This document shows, piece by piece, positions 8,911-17,854 of a stretch of 64,000 nucleotides of DNA (position 1 is the first letter of the stretch; every line of letters begins with the position of its first letter). Both the position numbers and the translations under genes were made by a program. The notes under the pieces were generated by a model. That model was not told the DNA's origin. It did no database searches and was given only the letters and a program-made list of their open reading frames with translations. Origin of the DNA: Methanomassiliicoccus sp. (GTDB lineage: Archaea > Thermoplasmatota > Thermoplasmata > Methanomassiliicoccales > Methanomassiliicoccaceae); assembly GCA_016109435.1 (NCBI GenBank), contig JAEILR010000007.1:186001-250000 (forward strand), given 5' to 3'.

Positions 8911-9569
8911 AGTTTGGCCTCGATGAATTTCACGAAGTTGCTGAGGAACGCCGCTCCGGAAGCATTGCTCTTCTCCGGGTGGAATTGCACTCCGAACACA
9001 TTCTTTTTTCTGAACGCCGAGGGAAACTCTCCGTAGTAATCGGTGGTGGCGATGGCCGCCTCCTCCTCCGGTCTCCCGTGATAGGAATGGGCGAAGTAGA
9101 AGTACGGGGAGGGGACGCCGTCGAACGCGGCGTCAGCGCTGGTGACCTTGTTCCAGCCCATGTGGGGGACCCTCTCCGCCTGGAGGCGGACGACGCGGCC
9201 TTTGATGAACCCCAGGCCCGGACCGGCGCCCTCCTCGCTGCCCTCGAACAGGATCTGGGCCCCTATGCAGATGCCCAGGCAGGGGGTGCCGGCGTTGAGC
9301 CGGTCGACGATGATGTCCCGGTACGGCAGCAGCCGCTCCATGGCGCTGTCGAACGCGCCCACCCCGGGGAACACCATGACCTCGGCGTCCAGCAGGTTGC
9401 GCATGTTGGACTCGATGACCGGCCGGGCCCCCGCCAGTTCCAGCGCTTTCCTTATCGAGTGGAGGTTCCCCACCCCGTAGTCGGCCACCGCCACCCTCAC
9501 CCGGGGGCGCTGCCCGATGCGGTAGGAATCGTTCTCCTCCGGATACTTGATCGAACGTCGGATCACCAT
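8907..9569 (-). CDS. hisH: Imidazole glycerol phosphate synthase subunit HisH (glutamine amidotransferase)
   Basis: A 220-residue class I glutaminase subunit feeding ammonia to HisF. The catalytic triad is Cys101 in CLGICIGAQ and His197/Glu199 in GVQFHPEK. The ATG at 9569 overlaps the hisC stop by seven bases and gives a 23-residue extension before the usual VAVADYGVGNL start. A GTG at 9500 would give the normal length, so the true start is uncertain. Confidence 0.94.
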   Translation of the reverse strand: MVIRRSIKYPEENDSYRIGQRPRVRVAVADYGVGNLHSIRKALELAGARPVIESNMRNLLDAEVMVFPGVGAFDSAMERLLPYRDIIVDRLNAGTPCLGICIGAQILFEGSEEGAGPGLGFIKGRVVRLQAERVPHMGWNKVTSADAAFDGVPSPYFYFAHSYHGRPEEEAAIATTDYYGEFPSAFRKKNVFGVQFHPEKSNASGAAFLSNFVKFIEAKL

Positions 9570-10609
9570 TCTTCCATCACCTCTCTGAGCCTGGACAGCA
9601 GCATGTCGTTCAGTTCCGGGGTCCCGATGGTGGTGCGGACGCAGTCCTCCAGCATCCTCAGCCTGCCGAAGTCGCGGATGAGCACGCCCTTGGCCGCCAG
9701 CCTCTCCACCAGCTCGGCCGAGGGGCGGGGGCTCCGGAACAGGATGAAGTTGCTCTGCGAAGGGTAGGGGCTGAATCCCAGGGACCTCAGGCCGTCGGAG
9801 AGCCGCTCGCGCTCCGAGCGCACCGCCGCCACCGCCCGCTCCACGTACTCGGGGTTGGTGAGCGCGGCGGTCGCCGCCATCTCGCTGACCCGGTCCAGGG
9901 AGTAGGGGATCTTCACCCGCTGCAGGACGTTGGCCATCTTCAGGTTGGAAGCCATATACCCGACCCTAAAGCCGGCGAGCCCGTAGGCCTTGGAGAACGT
10001 CCGGGTGACGATGAGGTTGTCGAACTCCTCCACCCGGGACATGAACGAGGCGTCGGCGAACTCCCCGTAGGCCTCGTCCACGATGACCGGCCCGTCTTGC
10101 TCGCTCACCAGCCTCTCCACCTCGGAGTGGTCGAAAGTATTGGCGGTGGGGTTGTTGGGCGTGCACAGGATGATGATCTTGGCCCCCACCTTCAGCAGGG
10201 CATCGGCATCCAGCTGAAACCCTGGTCCCAGGTCCGCGGTGACGAACCGGCCCCCGTTCACCTTCACGAAGAAGCCGTGGAGGACGTACGAGGGGTACGG
10301 CGCGGCCACCACCTCCCCCGGTTCCATGAACGACTTGAAGATGGTGTCCAGAGCTTCGTCCGAGCCGTTGCCGACCACGAAGTTGTCCGCCTCCAGCCCA
10401 TATTTCCCGGCCAGCGCCTCGCGCAGCCCGTCGGAGTACGGCGAGGGGTATTGGTTCAGGTCGAGGTCCATCGCCCGGGTAAGGACGTCCCTCACCACGG
10501 TGTTGGGACCCAGCACGTTGACCGAGGTGTCCATGCGCACCGCCTTGACCTTGGGGTTGTAGTACAGCGGGATGTCCCGCACCGTGGAGCGAACCCATTC
10601 ATCGTTCAT
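9563..10609 (-). CDS. hisC: Histidinol-phosphate aminotransferase
   Basis: A 348-residue fold type I PLP enzyme. Seen: VGNGSDEALD, the CTPNNPTAN segment, PVIVDEAYGEFA (Asp178) and TRTFSKAYGLAGFRVGY with PLP lysine 207. It transaminates imidazole acetol phosphate with glutamate. It lies nine bases after the hisG stop and overlaps hisH. Archaeal HisC enzymes may also act on aromatic 2-oxoacids; no separate aromatic aminotransferase gene is visible here. Confidence 0.95.
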   Translation of the reverse strand: MNDEWVRSTVRDIPLYYNPKVKAVRMDTSVNVLGPNTVVRDVLTRAMDLDLNQYPSPYSDGLREALAGKYGLEADNFVVGNGSDEALDTIFKSFMEPGEVVAAPYPSYVLHGFFVKVNGGRFVTADLGPGFQLDADALLKVGAKIIILCTPNNPTANTFDHSEVERLVSEQDGPVIVDEAYGEFADASFMSRVEEFDNLIVTRTFSKAYGLAGFRVGYMASNLKMANVLQRVKIPYSLDRVSEMAATAALTNPEYVERAVAAVRSERERLSDGLRSLGFSPYPSQSNFILFRSPRPSAELVERLAAKGVLIRDFGRLRMLEDCVRTTIGTPELNDMLLSRLREVMEEW

Positions 10610-10618
10610 TCCACCACC

Positions 10619-11482
10619 TCAGGGGACCATGCGGTCGATGGGCATGATGAGTATGCCGGTCGCTCCCAGGCGCTTCAGGCGGTTCACCGAATTGTAGATG
10701 GCGGTCTTATCCACCACCACATGGATGGCCACGACGTCATCCCGGCCCATGATGTTCATGACCGTGGGGCCAGCGATCCCCGGCAGGAAGGACCGCACCT
10801 CGTCCAGGGAGGTGACCGGTACGTCGGCCATGAGGTAGCGCTTACCCTCAGCGTCCAGCACGCTGATGATGGCCGATGCCAGCTCCTCGATCTCGGTCCC
10901 CCGGGCCTTCATGGCCTCGCGGTTGGCTACCAGCACGGCCTGGGATTGGGCGATGACCGCGATCTCCTTGAGATGATTGGTCTTAAGCGTGCTCCCGCTG
11001 GAGACCAGGTCGACGATCAGGTTGGCGACCCCGAGATAGGGGGTCACCTCCGCCGCGCCGCTGATGGTGGTGATGTCGACCTTCTTGCCCTGCTTCTCGA
11101 AGAACCGCTGGGTCATGTTGGGGAAGGAGGTGGCCACGATGGAACCGTCGGGGATGTCCTCCACCGAGTCCATCCCTCTGCCTTCGGGCACCGCCACCGA
11201 CAGCCGGCAGCGGCCAAAGCCCATGTCCTGCAGCTTGTGCACGTCCAGGCCCGACTCGAGGACCAGGTCCCATCCGGTGATGCCCATGTCCACCGCTCCC
11301 TTGTGGACGAACCTCACTATATCCTGGGCCCTGAGGAACATGACCGATAGGTCCCCGTTCTTGACGTTGGCGTAGAGCTTCCGCTCTCCCCCGTCCTCAA
11401 TCTCCAAACCCGCCTGGTTGAGGATCTCGATGGACCGCTCATTAAGCCGGCCTTTGTTGGGCACGGCCAGTTTGATGGACAT
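10619..11482 (-). CDS. hisG: ATP phosphoribosyltransferase (long form)
   Basis: A 287-residue HisG, the first and feedback-controlled step of histidine synthesis. Seen: LAVPNKGRLNERSIEIL at the N-terminus, the catalytic core with DMGITGWDLVLESG, the PRPP-loop segment ISGAAEVTPYLGVAN, and a C-terminal regulatory domain from about residue 212, which marks the hexameric long form independent of HisZ. Start 11482 has a GGTGA site just upstream. It is first in the operon hisG-C-H-A-B-F-IE-PHP-lysC-pheA. HisD is not in the window. Confidence 0.96.
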   Translation of the reverse strand: MSIKLAVPNKGRLNERSIEILNQAGLEIEDGGERKLYANVKNGDLSVMFLRAQDIVRFVHKGAVDMGITGWDLVLESGLDVHKLQDMGFGRCRLSVAVPEGRGMDSVEDIPDGSIVATSFPNMTQRFFEKQGKKVDITTISGAAEVTPYLGVANLIVDLVSSGSTLKTNHLKEIAVIAQSQAVLVANREAMKARGTEIEELASAIISVLDAEGKRYLMADVPVTSLDEVRSFLPGIAGPTVMNIMGRDDVVAIHVVVDKTAIYNSVNRLKRLGATGILIMPIDRMVP

Positions 11483-11533
11483 CACTTCACCTTGCTCGTT
11501 CGATCCTATGCGCAGAAGGTGATACCCTGACCC

Positions 11534-11541
11534 CATAAATA
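11534..11541 (-). promoter_or_regulatory. Candidate TATA box of the his operon
   Basis: The minus strand reads ATTTATGG about 55 bases before the hisG ATG. Predicted transcription start is near 11510, leaving a leader of about 28 bases that contains the GGTGA ribosome-binding site. Confidence 0.4.
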
Positions 11542-11645
11542 ACATATGGATTTTCACCGCCGTCCCAGCGGCTCGAGACCCGAACCACAGGGGGAATTCG
11601 CAAAGGTTATTATCGATGCTTCTCAATTCCGGGTTCTAGACTTAC

Positions 11646-13058
11646 ATGAAGGTACTCCTGGCCACTCCGCCATGGAAGACCACGGAGATGTGGCCTCCCC
11701 TAGGACTTCTCTACCTCGCTGGAAGCATCAAGAAGGAGAGAGGGGACGAGGTGGTGGTGGTTGACGCGTTCTGCCACAACCTGACGATCGAGCAGCTGGT
11801 GGACAGGGTGGTGACGGAGCGCCCCAATGTCATGGGGATGAACTGCTCCACCCACACCTTCAACGCCACCATGGCGACCTTGGAGCGGGTGCGCGAGCGC
11901 CTGCCGGGGACGACCATCGTGCTGGGCGGCTACCATGCCACATTCGCCGCCCGGGAGATCCTCAAGGAGTACCGGTTCATCGATCACATCATCAAGGGGG
12001 AGGCGGAGCGCGCGCTGCCCAGGCTCCTGGACCACATCGAGGCGGGGACCGAGCCGGCGGACGTGGAAGGCATCTCCTTCCGCCGGGGGGAGGAGGTGGT
12101 GGAGCGGCCGCTGGCCGTTATCGAGGACCTCGATGCCCTGGACTTCCCGGACCGCTCCCTGCTGGGCGATCTGAAGTACGGCTACTATTTCCAGGGGGTC
12201 CCTCTGACCTTTGGCAAATTCACCACCATATCCACCTCCCGGGGCTGTCCGTTCGCCTGCACCTACTGCTCCTGCGCGGCGTTCTCCGAGCGGCGGTGGC
12301 GCCCCCGCAGCGCGGTGAACGTGGTGGACGAGCTGGAGATGCTGTACCGCCAGGGCTACCGCGAATGCGTGCTGGTCGACGATAACTTCACTCAGAAGGC
12401 ATCAAGGGTGGAGGAGATGTGCCGCCTGATCCGGGAGCGGGGCATCCGCATGCGACTGTACTGCGAGGGGCGGGCAGGGCACGCGGAGCTGCCCCTGCTG
12501 AAGGAGATGAAATCGGCCGGGTTCAATGTCATCTACTTCGGGGCCGAATCGGCGTCCCCCCAGGTACTGGAATACTACAACAAGCGGCAGACCCCGGAGA
12601 GGACCGCCGAGGCGGTGTCCAACGCCAAGGCGGCAGGGATGCTGGTCATCACCTCGTACATCCTGGGGGCGCCGGTGGAGAGCAAGGAGGAGATGCGGTC
12701 GACCATCGGTTTCGCCCAGTCTCTCCGCCCCCACGGGGTGCAGTACAACATCCTCGATTTCCTGATCGGAACACCGCTGTGGGACGACATGAAGGACAAA
12801 GGCATGGTCGGGGACGAGGACTGGAAGACCAACCATCGGGTGTACGAGTACTTCCCCGAGCATGCCAGCCGGGAGGAGCTGGAGTCGCTGGTGAACGACG
12901 GCTACGGCACCTTCCTGGAGGCATGGAAGAGCGGGCGGGGGTTGCTGGACCTTCTGCGCACCATGATGGTCAACCCCACCGCCCGGCGCATCGTGCTGGG
13001 AAACATCACCAACCGCCAGGCCATCAGCATCGTCACCGACGGACTGCGGACGTTCTGA
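11646..13058 (+). CDS. B12-binding-domain radical SAM protein (class B type)
   Basis: A 470-residue protein. The N-terminal cobalamin-binding-like Rossmann domain (about 1-130) has MKVLLATPPWKTTEMWPPLG and VLGGYHATF. The radical SAM domain (about 190-420) has the cluster motif CPFACTYC (Cx3Cx2C) at about residues 205-212, preceded by TISTSRG. Class B enzymes carry out radical methylations or related chemistry; the substrate is not predictable here. A TATA-like TTATTAT at 11607-11613 makes it almost leaderless. It is divergent from hisG and convergent with the MFS gene, so it stands alone. Confidence 0.85.
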   Translation: MKVLLATPPWKTTEMWPPLGLLYLAGSIKKERGDEVVVVDAFCHNLTIEQLVDRVVTERPNVMGMNCSTHTFNATMATLERVRERLPGTTIVLGGYHATFAAREILKEYRFIDHIIKGEAERALPRLLDHIEAGTEPADVEGISFRRGEEVVERPLAVIEDLDALDFPDRSLLGDLKYGYYFQGVPLTFGKFTTISTSRGCPFACTYCSCAAFSERRWRPRSAVNVVDELEMLYRQGYRECVLVDDNFTQKASRVEEMCRLIRERGIRMRLYCEGRAGHAELPLLKEMKSAGFNVIYFGAESASPQVLEYYNKRQTPERTAEAVSNAKAAGMLVITSYILGAPVESKEEMRSTIGFAQSLRPHGVQYNILDFLIGTPLWDDMKDKGMVGDEDWKTNHRVYEYFPEHASREELESLVNDGYGTFLEAWKSGRGLLDLLRTMMVNPTARRIVLGNITNRQAISIVTDGLRTF

Positions 13059-13062
13059 ACGG

Positions 13063-14310
13063 TCAGCGGGATGGGCATGCCGCGGGTGGGGCGTTCCGGC
13101 GGAAGGTCAGGGAGAACGCCCCCGCCCCCGCCGCGAGCACCGCGGCTATAGACCAGAACCCTCCCAGATACCACAGCGAGTTGCCGATCACCAGCGAGAT
13201 CACTACCGGCCCGGTGAATTGCCCGACATCCATGACGGTGTGCAGGAAACCCATGGTCGAGCCCGAGCCGGAGCGGACGCACAGATCTGAAACCAGGGCC
13301 TGGGTCGACGAGGTGACGGACGAGAAACCCAGCCCGAAGATCGCCGCCAGGGCGACCAGGAGCACTGGCTCCAGGGTGAGGGGGTAGAAGAGGACCGCGG
13401 CAGCGCAAATCAGCAGGCCGGCCACGATGAACCGGTTCCGCCCATAGCGGTCGGAGAGCCGCCCCATCACCGGTTTGACCGCGGCCACGGTTACCAGCTG
13501 GGCCCCGGCGATGGCGGTCCACCACAGCGGGTCCAGCCCGCCGTTGAACGCGTAGTCGATGGAGAACACCTCGAACGCTCCGAACGCCAGGTACTGCGCC
13601 GCCTCCGTCCCGGAGGCCACCACCGCCCTGCGGTTGGTGATGATGGACCTGAGCTGTTCCCGCAGCAGGGTGCCCCTCCCCTCCTTCCGCCCGCCGTCCC
13701 ATCCCCGGCCGTACACCGCCACGATCGCCAGGAAGGCGGAGATGCCGGCCAGTGCTACCGCCCAGTAGACGTCCCGGTAGTTGTTCGCCGTGAGTACGAT
13801 GATCGCCCCGCCGATGAACGGGGCGAGACCCCGGCCCACGACAGTGGCCGAGGAGTAGAACGACAGCCGCCCGGCCTTGAGGTCCGGGAAATTGTCCACG
13901 ATCGCCGCGCTGGCCACGGTGCCGAAGATGGCGGTGGCGAAGCCGTGGTAGAACCTCACGACCATGAGCTGCGACGGCGTGGAAACGATCAGATACAACA
14001 GAGGGGCGGAGGCGAAGACGAACCCCGCGCCGTACATAATCTTGCGCCGGCCCAGCAGGTCGGAGAGCGATCCTGCGGGCAGGGAGACCAGAATGCCGGG
14101 CAGGGTGGACGCGGCGGCTATCAGGCCGAGGAGGGCGGTGTCCGCTCCAAGGCTCCGGGCGAAGGGCACCAGCACGGGGTTCTTGGCCATGGTCGAGCTC
14201 AGGATCGCCAGCGCCCCGGCGAAGCTCAGCCCGTAGAAGAAACGGTCCCTCGCCTCCATTCGATCGATGAACAGAACGGGGCCGAGAGATATATCGCTGT
14301 CGAACGCCAT
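13063..14310 (-). CDS. MFS transporter
   Basis: A 415-residue major facilitator with about 12 hydrophobic segments. Loop motifs GSLSDLLGRRKIMYGAG (between TM2 and TM3) and GRLSDRYGRNRFI (between TM8 and TM9) are characteristic. The substrate is unknown; the family includes drug and sugar exporters. The start is placed at 14310 (MAFDSDISL) because the longer frame to 14373 would overlap the divergent small gene at 14340. It ends four bases from the convergent radical SAM gene. Confidence 0.85.
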   Translation of the reverse strand: MAFDSDISLGPVLFIDRMEARDRFFYGLSFAGALAILSSTMAKNPVLVPFARSLGADTALLGLIAAASTLPGILVSLPAGSLSDLLGRRKIMYGAGFVFASAPLLYLIVSTPSQLMVVRFYHGFATAIFGTVASAAIVDNFPDLKAGRLSFYSSATVVGRGLAPFIGGAIIVLTANNYRDVYWAVALAGISAFLAIVAVYGRGWDGGRKEGRGTLLREQLRSIITNRRAVVASGTEAAQYLAFGAFEVFSIDYAFNGGLDPLWWTAIAGAQLVTVAAVKPVMGRLSDRYGRNRFIVAGLLICAAAVLFYPLTLEPVLLVALAAIFGLGFSSVTSSTQALVSDLCVRSGSGSTMGFLHTVMDVGQFTGPVVISLVIGNSLWYLGGFWSIAAVLAAGAGAFSLTFRRNAPPAACPSR

Positions 14311-14339
14311 GTACCTTCGCCCCCTAGGGCGTGAGGAAC

Positions 14340-14483
14340 ATGACCGAAAAGGATGGAAGCGACGTTCTGACATGGCGTACCCGGTGCTTCATGTGCTCCA
14401 ACCGGGTGCGATGCCGCACCGAGAAGGTCACCCGCGGCTCCAAGAAGTGCCTTAACCTGCTGAAACATCACCGGAAAGGTTGA
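14340..14483 (+). CDS. Small Cys-rich protein, possible zinc-binding (47 aa)
   Basis: The ATG at 14340 opens a 47-codon frame ending at TGA 14483, with a GTGAGG ribosome-binding-like site just before it. The product is basic and has four cysteines (CFMC, then C at residue 25 and another at 37) in a pattern that could bind one zinc ion. It exactly fills the gap between the divergent MFS start (14310) and the convergent COG2122 stop (14485), which supports it being real. A TATA-like GATATATC lies at 14288-14295. No family is recognised. Confidence 0.5.
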   Translation: MTEKDGSDVLTWRTRCFMCSNRVRCRTEKVTRGSKKCLNLLKHHRKG

Positions 14484-14484
14484 C

Positions 14485-15216
14485 CTAACCGGGCCGCCGG
14501 GGAAGCTCGATCCTGGCGATCCTTCCGGCGGGCACTTCCGTTCTGGTCAGCCGGGGCAGGCGGCCCTTCATAGCCAGCCTGTCACCGACGACGGCCAGCG
14601 CGCCCTCCACCCCGGGAATGGAGCACACATCGTCCAGAGCCGATCTCATGATCTCCTCCTCATCGGAGGTGAGGAGGTTGCCCAGGCGGGTGGCGCAGGC
14701 GTCGGCCAGAGTGACGTCCGCGGCGATGACCGTGGCCGCGTCGGAGGCCCCGAAGGAGATGGACGGGCCGATGGTGGCCGAGGAGGTGCAGATGCCGAAG
14801 ACCCCCTCGCGGGGGGGACAGGCGAACCCGATGCCCTGGATGCGCTCCCCGGCGTACAGTCCGACCTCGATCTCCCGGTCGAGCAGCAGCGCGAGGTCAC
14901 CCCCGTTATCGACTATGGCCTGCGTCGCCCCCGCCGCCCTCATGTCCAGAACCGCCCGCTCGGCGATGGCCCCGGCCACCGCGGCCATGGGGCCCACCCC
15001 GGCCAGGGCGGACGCGCGGCACATGCGGGCGATGAGCTCGGGGGCATCATCCGGGCAGGGGTACGGCTCCAGCGTCGCCTGGAACAGGGGGTCGTGGCGG
15101 ATGAACCGCTGGATGATCTCCCGGGAGCGGAAGATGGAGGTCTCGGCCACCCCGATATGGGCCTCCTCGGCCAGGATGGTGACCGCGGTCTCCCCGACCT
15201 CGAAATGCTTCCTCAT
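14485..15216 (-). CDS. COG2122/UPF0280 family protein (ApbE-like), homocysteine biosynthesis-associated
   Basis: A 243-residue UPF0280 family member distantly related to ApbE flavin transferases. Seen: MRKHFEVGETAVTILAE at the N-terminus, GVGPMAAVAGAIAE, VDNGGDLALL and FGASDAATVIAADVTLADACAT. In Methanosarcina, COG2122 was linked genetically to homocysteine formation from sulfide together with COG1900 and NIL/ferredoxin proteins (family knowledge). Here it overlaps the NIL/ferredoxin gene by four bases and COG1900 lies directly upstream of that. It is the last gene of the aro-asd superoperon. Its biochemical role is not settled. Confidence 0.85.
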   Translation of the reverse strand: MRKHFEVGETAVTILAEEAHIGVAETSIFRSREIIQRFIRHDPLFQATLEPYPCPDDAPELIARMCRASALAGVGPMAAVAGAIAERAVLDMRAAGATQAIVDNGGDLALLLDREIEVGLYAGERIQGIGFACPPREGVFGICTSSATIGPSISFGASDAATVIAADVTLADACATRLGNLLTSDEEEIMRSALDDVCSIPGVEGALAVVGDRLAMKGRLPRLTRTEVPAGRIARIELPRRPG

Positions 15217-15617
15217 GCCGTCAGCTTCATCGCCCGGGGAGGGCAGGAGCTGATGCATAACCCGCAGGCGATGCACTTGTCCAGGTGGAAGATGACCTTC
15301 CACTCGGTGCGGTCCATCTCGATGGCGTCGGCCGGGCAGATGGACACACACATCCCGCAGTTAGTGCAGCGGGCCTCGTCCTTGGTGACGAACTCGTTCA
15401 GCTCCTCGACGGTCACCCCCATGGACTGCAGGTAGGCGACCCCCTTGGATATCTGGGCCGGCTTCCCCTCGACCTCTATGAGCAGCTCCCCGCCCTTCTC
15501 CTTGACCTCCGCCCTGAGGATGTTGAACCGCAGGTCGAAGTCCTTGACCAGGATGTAGGTGATCGGCTCGTTGACCAGTTCCGGAACGAAGTACAGATTG
15601 AACTTGCGTTTGGCCAT
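15213..15617 (-). CDS. NIL domain / 2x[4Fe-4S] ferredoxin, homocysteine biosynthesis
   Basis: A 134-residue protein with an N-terminal NIL domain (about 1-75, small-molecule-binding, ferredoxin-like fold) followed by two tetranuclear cluster motifs, CTNCGMCVSICP and CIACGLCISSCP. Its family (with MA1822 of Methanosarcina) works with COG1900 proteins in making homocysteine from aspartate semialdehyde and sulfide, probably supplying electrons. The ATG at 15617 overlaps the COG1900 stop by one base; a GTG codon directly before it (15620) is an alternative start. Confidence 0.9.
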   Translation of the reverse strand: MAKRKFNLYFVPELVNEPITYILVKDFDLRFNILRAEVKEKGGELLIEVEGKPAQISKGVAYLQSMGVTVEELNEFVTKDEARCTNCGMCVSICPADAIEMDRTEWKVIFHLDKCIACGLCISSCPPRAMKLTA

Positions 15618-16783
15618 CACAGCACCTCCTCTCGGGAACAGACCTCCAGGGGCCTCTGCGCCCTCTCCGATGGCAGGGGGGCGACCGGTTCGGTGAGCAG
15701 GAACTCCTTCTCCGATATCATCTTCTTCAGCCGTTCGGCGATGACCCTTGCCTTGTAGTACGAGGAGAGGGAAGAGGTCTCCACCTTCTTCCCGAACAGT
15801 TCCACCGTGCCGCTGCGCAGCTGGGCGTAGCTCACTTCCATCATCGGCTTTCGGTTGCGGGACTGGATGGCGTAGTCCAGCACCGGGGCGAAGATCTCCT
15901 CGTCGGTCCTGGCCGCCGATCTCATCATGTCCTGGTCCAGGATGGGGATCGGCACCCCGATGCCCAGGGCCAGGGATAGACCGTAGCCGTGGAAGTCCAG
16001 GGCCCGGACGAACTCGGTGCTCATGCCCCTGAGGTCCCCGATGACCGCCAGGGTGCGGCCGGCCGACGATGGCACGTCGTTCCGGATGGGGATGTTGGTC
16101 TTGAACTGGGTACCCTCCCAGGCCACGTACCCGATGCCCCCGCCGAGGAAGATCCTGGTGCCGATACCGATGGTGCGAAGCTTGGGGTCCTTTAGCAACG
16201 GCGACAGCTGGCCGGCGCTGCTGTACGTGGCGTTGCCGTAGTGCGGCAGGAGCTTGCCCATGTAGGTGAACAGGGCCTTCTCCGAGGAGTTGGTCGCCAC
16301 CCCGTAGTTCTGGTAGGCGTTACGGGGGTTGTACATGTACGCCTGATTGACCGACTTCAGCGAGATGTAGGTGTCGATGTCCCGTCGGGGATAGCAGTCA
16401 GTGCCCCGGGCCGATGCCCGCAGGTGGACCGCGTCCCCGCGGATGAGGTCCTCGATGACGTGGGCCCCGCCGTAATCGGCGCCGTCACCCTCCCGCTCTT
16501 CCGTGGCCCCGATGTACGCGTCCACCGCGGCTAGGCCGGTGTACGCCGGAACGTCGTTAAGCCACACCTTCGTCATCTTGATCGGCGGCTCGGCGTGCCC
16601 GAAGTTGATGAACGCTCCCGAGGAGCACATGGCGCCGAAGGTGCCCGTCGTTACAACGTCCACCTCCCTGGTGGCCTTCTCTATCCCCTGGCTCTCCACC
16701 AGCCGGATGGCCTCCTCCGCGGTCATGACCACGGCGTCGCCCTTCTCGATCTTGGCGTTGATCTCCTCGTATGTCCGGTTCAC
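15617..16783 (-). CDS. COG1900 (DUF39) homocysteine biosynthesis protein
   Basis: A 388-residue COG1900 protein, the core component of the sulfide-dependent route from aspartate semialdehyde to homocysteine described for methanogens and other anaerobes. Cys53 (in AMCSSGAF) and Cys130 (in GTDCYPRRD) sit where the family has its persulfide-bearing cysteines. No CBS domains follow the core. It starts with GTG at 16783, nine bases after the asd stop, with AAGGTGA overlapping that stop. The adjacent asd gene makes the proposed substrate. Confidence 0.9.
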   Translation of the reverse strand: MNRTYEEINAKIEKGDAVVMTAEEAIRLVESQGIEKATREVDVVTTGTFGAMCSSGAFINFGHAEPPIKMTKVWLNDVPAYTGLAAVDAYIGATEEREGDGADYGGAHVIEDLIRGDAVHLRASARGTDCYPRRDIDTYISLKSVNQAYMYNPRNAYQNYGVATNSSEKALFTYMGKLLPHYGNATYSSAGQLSPLLKDPKLRTIGIGTRIFLGGGIGYVAWEGTQFKTNIPIRNDVPSSAGRTLAVIGDLRGMSTEFVRALDFHGYGLSLALGIGVPIPILDQDMMRSAARTDEEIFAPVLDYAIQSRNRKPMMEVSYAQLRSGTVELFGKKVETSSLSSYYKARVIAERLKKMISEKEFLLTEPVAPLPSERAQRPLEVCSREEVL

Positions 16784-16792
16784 GATCTCACC

Positions 16793-17854
16793 TTACAGCA
16801 GGTCTCTAGCGTTCGCCAGCTCGGCGTTGAGGACCGAGCCTCCCGCCCCTCCTCGGAGGGTGTTGTGGGAGAGGACGAACATCTTGAAAAAGTTACCTTT
16901 CTTGCGCACGCGGCCAACCGTGCAGCTCATCCCCCGCGCCCGCGACGGCTCCCCGGCGTTCACGTCCAGTGCTGGCTGGGGCCGGTCGGCCTCCCGCCGC
17001 ACGATCACCGGGCGGAGCGGGGCGGTGGGAAGTCCCAACTCCTGGGGCTCCGCGGTGAAGCGTTCCAGGGCGGCGATCATCTCCTCCACCGTCGCGTCCC
17101 TGCCGGTCCTGAGGGTGACCGATTCCAGGTGGCCGTCGACCACCGGCACCCTCGCGCAACTGGCCAGCATCTCCACGGGATGATCGGTGAAGCGGCCTCC
17201 GGAAACGGACCCCAGGATCTTGGCCAGTTCCGCCTCCATCTTCTCCTCCTCGCTCTTGATGTACGGCACCACGTTGCCCATGATGTCCAGCGAGGGGACC
17301 CCCGGATAGCCGGCGCCGGAGATGGCCTGGTACGTGGACGCGCAGACGAACTCCAGACCGAACGCGGAATCCACCGCCTTGAGCGGCACGGCGATGCCGG
17401 TGGTGGAGCAGTTGGCGTTGGTGACGATGTAGCCCCCGTCCTTGAAGGAGGATTGCCTCTTCACGGCGTCCAGGTGAGCGGCGTTGCACTCCGGGATCAG
17501 CAGAGGGACGTCAGGGTCCATGCGATGAGGGGCGGCGTTGGAGAACACCGCGCTGCCCGCCCTGGCCAGCCGGCTCTCCAGGTCTCCGGCGATGTCGGTC
17601 GGAAGCCCGGAGAAGGCGACCCTGCTGGCATCGGCGATCCGGTCCACGTCCAGCTGCTCGATCCTCATGTCCAGAGTGTCCGGGGCGAAGGCGTGGTCCC
17701 GGACCTTCAGAGTGTCCCCGAGCCTCTTCCCCTCCGACCGCTCCGAGGCGTACAGCCCGGCGATCTCGAACTGGGGGTGGTCCTCCAGCAATTGAACGAA
17801 CCTCTGGCCTATCATTCCCGTGGCGCCCAGGACGGCGACCTTGATCTTTACCAT
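16793..17854 (-). CDS. asd: Aspartate-semialdehyde dehydrogenase
   Basis: A 353-residue archaeal/fungal-type ASADH. Seen: NADP-binding VAVLGATGMIGQRFVQLL at residues 5-22, the catalytic cysteine in NANCSTTG near residue 150, and a late catalytic His region around HLESVTLRTG. It reduces aspartyl phosphate to the semialdehyde, which AroA' (24597) uses for aromatics and the three genes downstream are expected to use for homocysteine. It starts immediately after the tyrA stop. LysC, its upstream enzyme, is in the his operon. Confidence 0.95.
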   Translation of the reverse strand: MVKIKVAVLGATGMIGQRFVQLLEDHPQFEIAGLYASERSEGKRLGDTLKVRDHAFAPDTLDMRIEQLDVDRIADASRVAFSGLPTDIAGDLESRLARAGSAVFSNAAPHRMDPDVPLLIPECNAAHLDAVKRQSSFKDGGYIVTNANCSTTGIAVPLKAVDSAFGLEFVCASTYQAISGAGYPGVPSLDIMGNVVPYIKSEEEKMEAELAKILGSVSGGRFTDHPVEMLASCARVPVVDGHLESVTLRTGRDATVEEMIAALERFTAEPQELGLPTAPLRPVIVRREADRPQPALDVNAGEPSRARGMSCTVGRVRKKGNFFKMFVLSHNTLRGGAGGSVLNAELANARDLL

